Source of the DNA: Anaeramoeba flamelloides
Taxonomy: Eukaryota > Metamonada > Anaeramoebidae
Direction: 5' to 3'
DNA: 64,000 nt
Assembly (NCBI GenBank): GCA_027625915.1
Contig: JANTQA010000040.1
Coordinates: forward strand, 1,488,001-1,552,000
The notes under the pieces: generated by a model
Seen by the model: the letters and a program-made list of their open reading frames with translations, nothing else
Databases searched by the model: none
Told to the model about the DNA's origin: nothing
Position numbers and translations under genes: made by a program
In this document: in pieces, positions 24,901 through 34,829 of the stretch
How positions within the stretch are numbered: the first letter of the stretch is position 1
Layout of the letters: every line of letters begins with the position of its first letter

Positions 24901-27900
24901 TATTTTTTGAAACAAGTAAATCCTTTTTTGGTGACAAATCCTATTTTTTGAAAACAACATATTTTCTCAAAAAATAATTACTTACAACTCTGATCTACTC
25001 TCAAAGATCTTTTGTAGTGAATATTTTGACTTTGTAAATGTTCTTTTTTTTTGTTGAAAATTCCTTCTCTTGATTAAAAAAAAATCCAGAATTATTTTGA
25101 GACAGGTTCCTGTAGAAATTTTTCACTGGAAATCTCAATTATTAAAATAGATAGTACCGAACCGTGAACCAAAATAATAAGAACAAGAAAGTATAAGGAA
25201 ATTTGTTTTAATTTTAGGGAATTTAAAACTTAGTTTTTGTAATCAGAGCTGTTATATTCTGATAAAAAATCCTGAACTTTTTATTTTGGATTGAATTCGA
25301 ATCCATTTTTCGATTTTTAAAGCAATTTAATTGCCAACAAATGTTTATTTGAAATAAATTTATTAATGACTTTAAGGGACTAATCTCTATTAAATTTTTT
25401 TACATAAATTTAATAGAGATTGAGAAAATTTTTCGCCATTTACTTAGATTTGAAAGACCCCTGTTTATTATCAATATTAAACATATTTCTAGATAATAAA
25501 TCCTTATTTAGAAATTGGTCCAAAAAAAAATAATAGAGACTAGTCCCTTAAAAATATATTGTCTTTTTTTTTTTTTTTTTTTTCAATACATATTTTTCTT
25601 TTATCCTATTTCTTCTTCTTATTCTTGTAAATTGAATTAATCTTGAAATAAAGATGTCATATTGTCCTACAATAAAATACAGGAATCGGTTGGCAAAGAC
25701 AGATCCAATCAAAATTTGTTTTAATACTGGAGATAAATGCAGAAAAATTTGTTTTTAGTGTCGTTAGTTTAAAGGAAATTTGAATATAACCATTCCTTTT
25801 TGTTGTTGTCAAACATTGATGGTGACAATTAAATCCCAATAATGATTCTTGGATTAATTGATCATTGTTATCTTTGGTACAATAATTGAATAATTGGAAA
25901 TACTGTTCTTTTCCAATTAGTAAATGAAAATTTTGATTTCAAGTTTTAAAATATTTTGCTAATGAGCAAAAAAAAACCAAAGATCTTCACAAAACTAATT
26001 AAAAATAATGTTTTAAGGAATTTAATGAAGCTTCCTTGCTGGGCTTATAGATAAAATTGTAATTAGATTAATTTGATTTTAGACGTAAAATACTGCCATT
26101 TTAAATTGAAAAGGGAATAAATGTTATCTCATTTCATTCTCTTTTTCCATTCTTCAAGGTTCCTCATTTAGAAAAACCAGTCCACCTAAAAGGTATCAAT
26201 TAACAAAAAATAAAATAAAGGTAATTACATTCCTACTACTTTTTTTGTGAACAAAAGGAACTCATATAAGACACAAAATAATCAACCTCTAAGATCACTC
26301 ATAAGGTACAAAATAATCAAAATAAGACATAAAAAAAATAATAGAATCTACAAAAAAAAAAAGGCCATAATAATACACAATCTTTTTTATTTTCAGCAAA
26401 AACAATAATCTAAAAAAAATAAATTGTGTGACTTATATTCAAGAATTGTGCCTTAAATATTTTTTTTTTGTGCCTTATTTGAATAATTAGGGTGTGTATT
26501 AAAAAGTCCTATAGCTGTACTTGGGGGGGTAACAATAGAACACACATTACAATTTATTTCTCTTGATGCTTTACTGGTGTTTGAATAAAAAATGGAAAAA
26601 ATTTTCACTTCATTTTCATATTATTCCTTTTTTAAATTGAGTACTTGATCAAGTAGCGAGTAATTTGTGGATTATTTTGAAAAAGGAAATTGAAAATTTC
26701 CCACTTAAAATTCAAATACCAGTATTCAAATTGAACCATAAAATTACAGCCTACTTTCTTTGGGAAATGTATTTCGAAACGAAAAATCTGGAAAAATGAA
26801 GTGAACTTTTTTTCCGGTTTGTTATTAAAATGCCAGTAAGTTGAATTTTACAGGTTATAATAATAGTTTTTGAGGAAAATTTTTAATTTAATGATTTGGG
26901 TGCTGTTTTTCTTCTGTTTGTTTATCGAACAAGTAAAAAAAAAAAATAAGAAAATGAAAAGGATGTGAAAAAGTTGTCTCCTTTAAAAATCAAATTACAG
27001 TAATAAAGTTGTTTTGAAAAAGTTTTACACACATTGTTTTTAGTGTTATTCTGAAAATGGGATTTTTTGGTTTATCTGAATATTCAAAGAATTTTGAAAA
27101 CCAATATTTGTCCTCAGGTACAAGATTTTGTTTTTGTGAAAAGAAAAAAAAAAAAGATTTACGATTTTTGAAGAATTCCTCTTCTCTGTTTTGTCCTTGT
27201 TTAACATACAGAACACCAACTTTCAATTGTTTAGAATTCTAAAAATAAAGTATAAAAAAAGAGTAAAATAGAGAGCTTTTAAGAAAATAATTCGACAATT
27301 GAATCAAAAAAAAAAGGATTCACATACGATCTCGTTTTCAATTTTGATGATCTCTTTTTCTTCAATTTCTGGATCCCTTGAAAGATTTTTTGTTTTGATG
27401 AGAAAGATTTTCAAAAAAATAATACACAATAGAACATTCACATTAAAAAAATTAGTTATGTGTGGGTTTTGAAAAAAACTTAAAAAGAAATCCAAACATT
27501 TGAATTATATTGTCCAACCCGATTAAAGACTGATCATATTTTTTAAAGGCCTTTGCCAAATTGGAAGGCTTGCAAGCATTTATAAAAAATCTACTTTTAA
27601 AATCACCCCTTTTGATTGTTGTTAATTTGTACATATCTTTCCCAATGGCTAAAACAAGGTATTCTTTGTTTTTAGAGTTTAGTGGTTGAAGACAAAATAT
27701 TATATGCCCTTTATTTGGGTGTTTACCACAAAAAATCTTGTAATCTATTTTTGAAATTTTATTTTTTTTTTTAAAAATTATTTATTTTAGTGAAAGGTAT
27801 GGTTTTTTGAAAAGTGCCACTTGAAGAAATAAGGTTCGAAGACAAAGAAAAATAATATTTTACCATTGCCGACAAATTTGTTTTGAAAAATTTTGTTATC

Positions 27901-28314
27901 TTTGATATGTTCAAATGTATTTGGATCAGCATCTTTAGTGCCATACTCAATCTTCCAATCTTCTGATCTAATTAAAAGATTGTTATTTTGATTTTCTTTT
28001 GTTTCGAGGTTCTTTCTTTGGTTTATATTTTTTTGAGAGGATTTAGTTTTTGGTTTCTTTTCTTTCGTTTTTTTCTTTTTTTTCTTTTCGCTCTTTTTTT
28101 TATTTTGTTTTCTTGGTTTCTTCTCGTTCTTCCATTTTTTTGGGGTTTTCTTTTTTATTTTTGTTAAATGTTTTTTTTGTTTTTTTTTTTTTGATTTTGT
28201 TGATCTTGTTTTACTTGAAAGTGGTTCTGAATCCGAACTTGTGTTTGTTGTGGAATTTTGGTTTGTGCAAGAAGGTTCAGATTCAGTTGCAACACTTGAG
28301 GTGAAAGAAGACAT
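17813..28314 (-). CDS. Rap/Ran-GAP domain protein (Rap1GAP-like), eight exons
   Basis: Exons, 5' to 3': 28314-27864, 27744-27480, 27376-27328, 27238-27163, 22698-22600, 22496-22393, 18352-18253, 18084-17813. They total 1416 nt, 471 residues; every junction is GT-AG and every phase agrees. Residues 1-105 are Ser- then Lys-rich. SEDWKIEYGTKD opens the N-terminal lobe and NSKQLKVGVLYVKQGQ the link into the catalytic lobe. Then come FLKILGDKVRLKGF, YSGGLD, EIMFHVSTYLPF and RKRHIGNDIVTIVF, whose Asn357 is the catalytic Asn thumb of RapGAPs. The C-terminus (FLLLKIISGQQTAKKSGPYQ) matches the Rap1GAP end. It should speed GTP hydrolysis on Rap/Ras-type GTPases. Six introns are 89-168 bp except introns 4 (4464 bp) and 6 (4040 bp). 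Weakest junction: exon 2-3 donor GTTTTT. The in-frame TAA before the ATG supports the start. Confidence 0.9.
18431..19055 (+). mobile_element. MITE family E, copy 1
   Basis: Starts TTTTTCAAAAATTTTGACTC and runs collinear with 37171-37786: CACTTTATAATGTTA, a long pyrimidine tract (18540-18730), TTTTTTTCAGT and AGTTGTTCTTGAA. The right terminus seen in copy 3 is missing; element C1 starts instead. It lies in RapGAP intron 6. Confidence 0.75.
19063..19579 (+). mobile_element. MITE family C, copy 1
   Basis: About 515 bp, aligned end to end with 24240-24722. Shared blocks include TCAAATTCTCATTTTTTTCA, AGAGACCAATTAGACTTTTG, CAATCGCAAAATAAT and AATCAAGAAACTCTTC. Its ends are inverted versions of each other (TTATT..TTTCAAATTTGG against TTATATTTTCAAAATTCG). 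No ORF. It lies in RapGAP intron 6 beside a (CA)n tract. Confidence 0.8.
19580..19627. repeat. (CA)n and (TA)n microsatellites
   Basis: About twelve CA units (19580-19603), a short spacer, then TA units (19611-19627), directly at the right end of element C1. Confidence 0.95.
21199..21339. repeat. two (TA)n arrays around a CpG-rich core
   Basis: TA arrays at 21199-21220 and 21299-21339 flank 78 bp of mixed sequence that includes the CpG-rich triplet at 21237-21265. Lies in RapGAP intron 6. Confidence 0.9.
21237..21265. promoter_or_regulatory. three ACGCGT sites in 29 bp, unexplained
   Basis: ACGCGT occurs at 21237, 21248 and 21260, separated by CGCTC and GCGCCA, in a region otherwise almost free of CpG. 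ACGCGT is the MluI-box sequence bound by MBF-type cell-cycle factors in fungi. Whether any factor binds it in this organism is unknown; a decayed minisatellite is the alternative. Confidence 0.35.
21914..21952. repeat. (TA)n microsatellite
   Basis: About nineteen TA units in RapGAP intron 6. Confidence 0.95.
22202..22215. repeat. G14 homopolymer
   Basis: Fourteen consecutive G on the plus strand (C14 in the RapGAP pre-mRNA sense) in a region of very low G+C. It lies in RapGAP intron 6, 180 bp from an exon. Confidence 0.9.
24240..24722 (+). mobile_element. MITE family C, copy 2
   Basis: 483 bp with the better-kept ends of the family. The left end is ATTATTAAATTTCAAATTTG and the reverse complement of the right end is TATTATTAAATTTCAAATTT, continuing with GRTCAAATT. 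The terminal inverted repeats are about 30 bp. No ORF. It lies in RapGAP intron 4, in the same orientation as copy 1. Confidence 0.85.
25376..25547. mobile_element. MITE family K, short, TTAA-flanked
   Basis: 172 bp between two TTAA sites (25372-25375 and 25548-25551). It begins GGGACTAATCTCTATTA and ends TAATAGAGACTAGTCCC, inverted repeats of about 17 bp with one mismatch. The GGG...CCC ends and TTAA flanks resemble family A, so the same transposase may have moved both. It lies in RapGAP intron 4. Confidence 0.8.
26589..26818. mobile_element. MITE family L, copy 1
   Basis: About 230 bp. The left end GGAAAAAATTTTCACTTCAT is matched inversely by ATGAAGTGAACTTTTTTTCC at the right end. The left half also matches 40973-41150. 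No ORF. It lies in RapGAP intron 4. Confidence 0.65.
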
Positions 28315-28519
28315 TTAAGACTAAAAACACAATAAAGTTTTGAAAAAAATAAAGATGAAAAAAATTTTTCCAAATTGATGAAATCCAAAATTTCAAACAA
28401 ATCTGTTGAAAGAAAGGAAATTTAAACTCAACTTTGGTCGTCTTAACATTTCAATTTCTCATTTAATTTATATTTTTCTTTAAAGAAAAATTCAACAAGA
28501 GCTGAAAAGTAATACTTTT

Positions 28520-29946
28520 AACCATTGTGAAGAAAATTTGGGTTATTAAAAAAAATTAGGTAAGTCAAAAATTTGTTTTGGTTTTTTTAATTGTAAATTA
28601 TCGCAAAATGATTTTTGATCAAAGTAAAATTTTATGAACAAATCTTACATTTAAGAAAAACCAAAGTAATTATGAATAAATATTTTCAGAAACAATATTA
28701 TATTGGTTACATTTTGAGCCTTTTGAAAAGTCTTTGGAAGGCTAAAAATAAAAATTGAATTTTAATTGTAAACTTTACTAAAAATAAGATAATAATTTAT
28801 TAGGAGAAATATTCATATCAATTATCTTAATAAGATATTTATAATTGTTAGATAACATGAATTTATCAATGGTAATCTTGAATATCATTTTAAAACAAAT
28901 GGAATCAAATAATTTTCAAAAAAAGATATTTTTTCAAAAGAGGTTGTTTTCCACTAATGTTTTACAATCAATACTTAAAAATAGCAAAATATCAAGATTT
29001 CAGAAATTTAAATTTTTTTAAAAACACATAGAATAGCCTTTATTTCAAACAATTATTCATTTCTGGTCTTCACAAACAACCACTAGATTGATCTTGGAAT
29101 GTAATCTAATAAAAAACAAAGTAAAATTTTTCCTAAATGTGGTGCAATTAAGGTTACCAATCCCTGAAATTTGAAAAAAAATTATCTTGTGCCTTTTGTT
29201 ATCACTTGTTAATTTGGTTCTTAGATGATCGATCTTGTACTTGGTATGGATTTTAATAGTGGTTCAAAATGACAATTTTTGACAATTTATTTTTTTTATT
29301 TCCGAAATCCGAATTGAAGACTTTAAGATTATATGACTGGAACTTAAGTCCTAAAAAAATGTTTTTTGTAGGTTGTTATTTGAAATTTTTTATTAAGTTT
29401 GGTTTTATAGGGAGCTTTTAAAAATTTTTCTTTTTTCATTCGGTTAATTGACAAAAAAGTAAATCAAAATTCTTTTCTACAACTCAAAATTCAAAAGTTA
29501 TTCTTGAACACCTATCAATCTATTAATCTTAGACCCTTCAATTCGGATTTCGGAAATAAAAAAAATAAATTGTCAAAAATTGCCATTTTGAACCACTATT
29601 AAAATCCATACCAAGTACAAGATCGATCATCTAAGAACCAAATCGACAACTCACTACACCCTACACAAGATAATCTGTTTTCAAATACAGGGATTCTAAT
29701 CCTTAAAATATTATTATTTTTATTTTTAACCTTCCAAAATAATTCTAAAAGGTTAAAATGCAACCAAATAATATTTTTTTGAAAATTAGAATTGATAGTG
29801 ACTTTGATTTTTCTTAAAATAAAGATTTGTTCATAAAATGATACTTTGATCAAAAATCATTTTGCTAATATTTACTATTAGAAAAACCAAAACAAATTTT
29901 TGACTGATCCAATTATTTTTAATGAACCAAATGTTTTTCACAATGG
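28520..29946. repeat. large palindrome (foldback element D1)
   Basis: A giant inverted repeat. The inner arms 29214-29320 and 29536-29643 (about 107 bp) are almost identical, enclosing about 215 bp. Similarity continues outward as diverged arms. The left one (28520-28780, then 29145-29213) is broken by about 360 bp with no match on the right; the right one runs to 29946. Outer matches include AACCATTGTGA, TCAAAAATTTGTTTTGG and AAAATGATTTTTGATCAAAG. The same inner sequence recurs at 45130-46155. It lies just upstream of the RapGAP gene. Confidence 0.85.
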
Positions 29947-30589
29947 TTACTTTCTCCATTGATAATATTCAAGAATTTTTGATTTTTAAATAAAGGTAAG
30001 GGATCAAGTCAGTAAAATTATGTTCTATACTTGAATTCGAATGATAGGAAATTATTAAATGGATTATTTCAAAAGCACTTTCTCTTTTGTAACAGAACCA
30101 TAAAAAATACATTTCTTTTAGGTAAAAACTATAATTTCAAATTAAATTTTTTTTTTTTCTTCTTCTTGTCTCAATACAACACCTTATTAAAATTTTAATA
30201 TTATGCCACAGTATAATTCGGGTTTGACAATCAACTTATTATTTTTTTTCGATTATTATTCATTAATAAACGAATTTGTTCAAACATTTTCGTGATTTTC
30301 TCTCTTTTTATCAAAGTTTATTTGGTTAATTTGTAAAAATATTTTTTAAAAATTTTCACTCTATTGTATGAGAAAAATTAACTATATGATTGTTCATTGA
30401 TAACATCATTGTTTTTAATTGTATTTTTAAGAAACAAATAAAAATCATTACATATTGTTTATTGAATGTTTCTTTGATCATTTAATGTACAAATCTTCTT
30501 GATAAAAACAAACACGACTTTCATGTGAAATCACCAATTAAATATGTCTACAAGAGTTATTTTATACAATATTGAATTGAAAAAATCAC

Positions 30590-31015
30590 TGACATAAAAA
30601 TAAATCCTAGAAAATCATTATTTTGTTAATAATGGTGATATTGATGTTTAATTGCTTAACATTTTCTTTTAATAAAGAATTAAACTCTGAAAATTTAAAT
30701 CATACTTTTATTGGAAATGATGTTTAATTAAATTACACAATTCAAAATGATAATCAACCAATCAAAAAAAAGAATATAAATTATTATTTTCTAAAATTCT
30801 TATGTTCCCTTCATAAAACTATAATTTTATCAAAATACATAATCTCTACTCACGTCTCACACAATAAAATGAGTCTCATACACATACATTTTAATGAACT
30901 TTAGGTAGGTTGAAGATTGGTTTCATAAAAAAATCCGGTTACTTATTACAAGGATTTGATTTAAATTATTCAGCAATCCCATAACAATTTCCACATATTA
31001 ACAATTAAAAATGGT
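30590..31015 (+). mobile_element. MITE family F, worn copy
   Basis: Aligned with 38406-38832 and 46955-47388 through GATGTTTAATTAAATT, TTAATGAACTTTAGGTAGGT, AAGGATTTGATT and the closing AACAATTAAAAAT. The left terminus is degraded. Confidence 0.6.
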
Positions 31016-31111
31016 ATTGGGTATTGTTTTGATATCTGGTTGTTTTTTTTCAATACTCTGGAAATAAAACGGGTTTATTGTTGTCGAAATAATATGGGCC
31101 GAAAAGTTTAC

Positions 31112-31529
31112 TCAATGTTTAAAAATAAAAAGCTTGTTTTCAAGTTATAGAAGACACATGCATAAACAAAACAAAGATACTGAAAAAAAAAATATATTTA
31201 AAACTGTTACTGATTTCTTCAAGTTCTATGATTTAAAAAGAAATTCTAAAAAAATAAAGGATGAAATTGGAAAATTTAACTCAAAAAATAGAGTCCATTT
31301 TTATCGAACTTATGTTTAAAAAATTAAAAAAAATTGAAACATTTCGATATAGGTCAAAAATTTTAAATAATTCAGTTTATAATTTAAAACTTTATTAACA
31401 TATCAATGCGTTTCCTTTCAAAGATATTTTACCTTAGATATACTACTATATTTAACAAGAGGTTGTGTCAGTACAAGAAGAAGAAATGACATTAGCTTTA
31501 ACTTAAGACAATATTTTGATGCTCTGAAT
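31112..31529 (-). mobile_element. MITE family G, worn reverse copy
   Basis: Matches the reverse-oriented copy at 53977-54453 through AAGTTCTATKATTTAAAAA, AAAGGATGAAATTG and AAAAAATAGAGT. A short open frame here is only a by-product of this repeat. Confidence 0.5.
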
Positions 31530-32929
31530 ACAGTGATCAAAATAATAAGCTAAATTTCAAAAATAGGGTCATCATTAGTATTTTCTAAATTATTGGTATG
31601 TGTGTTGTGTTAACCAAATATTCTGAACCCAATATCTTTTAAAAGTCATTATTGAATATTTAATATCAAGAAACAATCTTCTTTTAATGAAAATTTCCCA
31701 AAGTTGAATTCATTTTTTTGCAATTTTTCTTTCAAAATGATTCCATATTTTTATTTTTATGTTGAATGAACAAGAACATTTTTTGAAAATCGTTAATATT
31801 CAAGAGATGAGATTAATTAGCATTGGAGAAAGGGATTGTAAAATTCAAAGAAAGTAAAACACCCAAGAAGTGTTTGCTTCGAAAACAAGTATCAACCAAA
31901 TTTGCTTTAATGAGTTACAATGGTTCCTTGAAAAGTGAAGAAATAGCAAGATCAAATAAGATCTTCTTTTCTCTTTCATTTGGAGACAATGTGATGAATG
32001 TGATCGTATTCATTTTATCTTTGAGTTCTTTGTTGTACATTCAAAAAATTGGTTTTTGTTTTCATTTTCTTTTCTTTTTCTTTTTCTTTTTCTTTCTTTT
32101 GTTGAGATTCTTTTTTATCTTGAAAAAGGTATCAAGGAAAGTTTGGGTTGATACCAAATGGGTAAATAGTAAAAATCTGATAACTCTGATGGAAAGTTGT
32201 TTCAAAAGGTTCTTGGAAGCAATGGTGAATCTTAAATGGATAATTTTAAGATGAAAAATCATTTCAAAAATAGGGTCAGATTTATTTTTTTCTTTATGGG
32301 TTTTCTTTTCTCTATTCTTTTATTAGAAATAATAATTAAAACAGAAAAGGGTGTTTTAGACAGTTATTTTTTAGTTTTAAGTTCTGATTTTTCTGGGTTG
32401 AGTTTTGGTATTCACTAAATGAGAAACTACGATTTTTTTTCAATCAAAAATTTGCCCCTATTTTTGAAATTAAGCTTTATGCCCAAGGACTATAATCCCT
32501 GTTTCAAAATATAATCTGCCCTTTTTTCTTCTGGTTTCAATGGAACATCCCATTCACTGTACAATAGTATACTAAAGTTCAAAACGATTTTGAGGCTCAA
32601 TTACTTGGTGTTTTTAGTAAAATTTAATTTATTTCTGCAAATAGTTAAAACTTTTCCAGTAATATTCTCAATTGTTTTTGAAATTTTTTTGTTTTTTTGA
32701 TCTAAAAATTTACTCTATTTTTTAGATAAATGTTCCAATTTCATCCTTTATTTTTTAAAATTTTTTATGAAATAATAGAACTTTAAGAAATCAGTAACCA
32801 TATTTACTTGGGGTTTGTTGTGGGTTTCTTTGATCGGTTGATGTATAGGTTTTCTATAACAAAAAAAAAACGCTTTTTATTTTGAAATACACGCATTAAC
32901 TTTTCTGCAAGGTTTATTTTGATCACTAT
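31530..32929 (+). mobile_element. MITE family G, copy 2, split by element H
   Basis: The left terminus CAGTGATCAAAATAA (31531-31545) is separated from the body (from 32478, TGCCCAAGGACTATAATCC) by element H. The copy at 48995-49475 has the two parts joined. The right end TTTATTTTGATCACT is the inverted left end. The body is collinear with copies 3 and 4. Confidence 0.75.
31547..32477 (+). mobile_element. element H, 931 bp, nested in G2
   Basis: Begins AAGCTAAATTTCAAAAATAG and ends CTATTTTTGAAATTAAGCTT, an inverted repeat of about 24 bp. The end motif occurs once more inside, near 32261. A frame of about 140 codons (31823-32254) opens with a TTG, codes a Phe-rich stretch and matches nothing I know. 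Autonomous capacity is not supported. Confidence 0.7.
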
Positions 32930-33308
32930 CCTTTTTTTTGATCCAAAGTTGAATGAAAATTCTGTTACATTTATTTTGAAAATAAATGGTATTTTTAATG
33001 AAGTTCTATTCACATTTTGTGATCTGTTAGGCCAGAAATTAAATAAATAACCAATAAATATTGATTTCTATAAAAATCTCAAGATCCAACAAAACCGATA
33101 AAATAATTTGATCTTTAATAAATCAACACCAGACACAAAATAAGGAACAAAGGAAAACTGATTTAAAAATAGGTATGTCCTCTTTTTAAAACTTGATCGA
33201 TTTCAATTTTTTTCAAAATATCCGTTATCTTTCTAATCAAAAAAAAAATAAAAAAAAAATCAAACATTTTTCATTTTTCAAAAATTTTTCACAAAACCAA
33301 TAATCACA

Positions 33309-34655
33309 ATGAGCACTGAAGAAGATTATTTTACTTCACTAATTTCTGCTGTTGAAGAAATGCAGGATGATCAACAAGTGCAAAAAGAAATCAAATCCGA
33401 TCTTTCAAGAAGTTCATTCAGTGTTGCGTTACTTGAGCACAATCAAAAGGAAAAATCGACAAAAGGATCAAAAAGAGAAAAAAGGAAAAGGAAATGCAAA
33501 TTACCCGAGGAATTGACAAAGGACAAGAAAGGAGTATTTGAAATTTGTGGGTTTCGTGTCTTTTTAAATTCATTTATCGAAACGCGAAGTATTTTGTCTA
33601 CATTAAACAAGAATTCTTCGATGGCTATTATGAGCGAATTACCAAATTTCATTCAACCAAATTTGTTTGGGAACAAAAAAAGAAAAAAACAAAAGCCATT
33701 TTTTTTTGTGTGTGTTCTCATCGCGAAACATTTAAGAAAATCAAGAAACAAAAGTAAGAAGAATAATAAAACGAATAAGGTTACATTAACGGGTGGATTG
33801 ATCAACAAGGAGATCAAAAAAGAGAAAGAAAGAGAAAAAGGAAATGGAAAGGATCAACAAAATTTGAATAAAAACAAATTGGAAATTAAAAAAGAGAACA
33901 CACACAACAAGATTTTTTCCTCGTTTAATTCACAACAGACTCAAAATACTGATCAAAAAGCACTCTATTATTCTTTAACTTTATCTGATTTAAACCAAAC
34001 AACGATTGTCTTGCATGCAAAATACAGGGCCAAAGAGATTGTCGAAAATGCCAAAATTGGGCAAGTTTTGCTCATCACAAACCCAAGAATAATCAATTCT
34101 CGCAACCAAAAAAGCATTTTTTTACAAGTTGGCAAAATTCAGCAAATTATGATTCTCGGAAAGGCGCAGGATTTCTCTTTTTGTAATTACCAAAACCCAG
34201 AAACAAAGGAAAATTGCAAATTTGGTGTCGATCGATCACGGGGCAGATATTGTAAAATGCATTTAGAAAAAATCCTTCATGAACAAAGAATGTCCAGAAT
34301 GTCTTTAATCTCAAGAAATGCCACAAGAAAGAACATCAGAAAAAGAAATCAAATCCAAAACCTCTCAGGCAGTATAAAGCCAGGCGATTGGAAAAAAAGG
34401 CCTTCAAAAAAAAAAAAAATCAGTTTGATTAATAAAGTTTTACTGACAGAAACAGGGAAAAAATCATTAGGCGCAAAGAAAGTAAAATCGGCTCTTCAAA
34501 ATACAGAAAAGAATCCAACCAACTCATCCAAAATGCCAAAAAAAAAAAGAAGAACTGTTACTAAGGGGCATTATAAAACAATGGCATATTTAAATTCTGC
34601 AAAGAAAATACCGAAATTAGGCAGAGGAATGAAAAATGAACAAATTGAATTATAA
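33309..34655 (+). CDS. MCM10: Mcm10-like DNA replication initiation factor
   Basis: 448 residues. Mcm10 binds single-stranded DNA, the CMG helicase and DNA polymerase alpha and is needed to start nuclear DNA replication. An acidic N-terminal segment is followed by the OB-fold, in two parts: FEICGFRVFLN (77-87) to FFFVCVLIAK (131-140), and YYSLTLSDLNQTTIVLHAKY (220-239) to FLQVGKIQQIMILGKAQDFS. Between them sits a lysine-rich insert of about 75 residues. The zinc finger directly after has Cys292, Cys303, Cys315 and His318, the CCCH spacing of Mcm10, within GKAQDF...C. A basic tail ends the protein. The ATG at 33309 follows a TCACA leader in an A-rich flank; one exon. Codon use is strongly A/T-biased, unlike the channel and Stealth genes. 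The far C-terminal zinc motifs of animal Mcm10 are absent, as in yeast. Confidence 0.92.
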   Translation: MSTEEDYFTSLISAVEEMQDDQQVQKEIKSDLSRSSFSVALLEHNQKEKSTKGSKREKRKRKCKLPEELTKDKKGVFEICGFRVFLNSFIETRSILSTLNKNSSMAIMSELPNFIQPNLFGNKKRKKQKPFFFVCVLIAKHLRKSRNKSKKNNKTNKVTLTGGLINKEIKKEKEREKGNGKDQQNLNKNKLEIKKENTHNKIFSSFNSQQTQNTDQKALYYSLTLSDLNQTTIVLHAKYRAKEIVENAKIGQVLLITNPRIINSRNQKSIFLQVGKIQQIMILGKAQDFSFCNYQNPETKENCKFGVDRSRGRYCKMHLEKILHEQRMSRMSLISRNATRKNIRKRNQIQNLSGSIKPGDWKKRPSKKKKISLINKVLLTETGKKSLGAKKVKSALQNTEKNPTNSSKMPKKKRRTVTKGHYKTMAYLNSAKKIPKLGRGMKNEQIEL

Positions 34656-34829
34656 ATTGGGATTGTTATATTCTTCATTATCTTTTAATTTCTTAATTTA
34701 TAAATACATCTAGATCTATAACCATACCAATCTATATACATACATACATATATATATATACCTTATGATTTTAAATATGTTAACATTTTCATTTTTTTTC
34801 TTTTACTTGTAATTGTAATGAATTGAATA
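34656..34829 (+). terminator. MCM10 3' flank
   Basis: T- and TA-rich 3' flank with a short CATA repeat (34736-34750). Likely holds the polyadenylation signals, which I cannot pinpoint. Confidence 0.3.

Larger units (their letters stand above)
22699..27162 (-). other. RapGAP intron 4, 4464 bp, with three MITEs
   Basis: Joins the exon ending REEEFFKN to the exon reading (Q)TMSYDFKKFLKILGD. The split codon is C + AA, giving Gln, and the joined protein follows the Rap1GAP order without a gap. It contains elements C2, K and L1; the rest is A/T-rich noncoding sequence. Confidence 0.85.

Noticed and set aside
25280-25310. GAATTCGAATCC resembling a tRNA T-loop
   Set aside because: No acceptor stem, D-arm or anticodon arm around it.
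25657-25839. 60-codon minus-strand frame inside RapGAP intron 4
   Set aside because: No recognisable family, and it cannot be fitted between the flanking RapGAP exons, which already join in phase.
27061-27160. Possible extra RapGAP exon (EDKYWFSKFFEYSD)
   Set aside because: Its phase does not fit the exon ending at 27163, and the Rap1GAP alignment has no room for it.
31134-31319. 61-codon frame
   Set aside because: Lies within a worn G element and matches noncoding copies of it.
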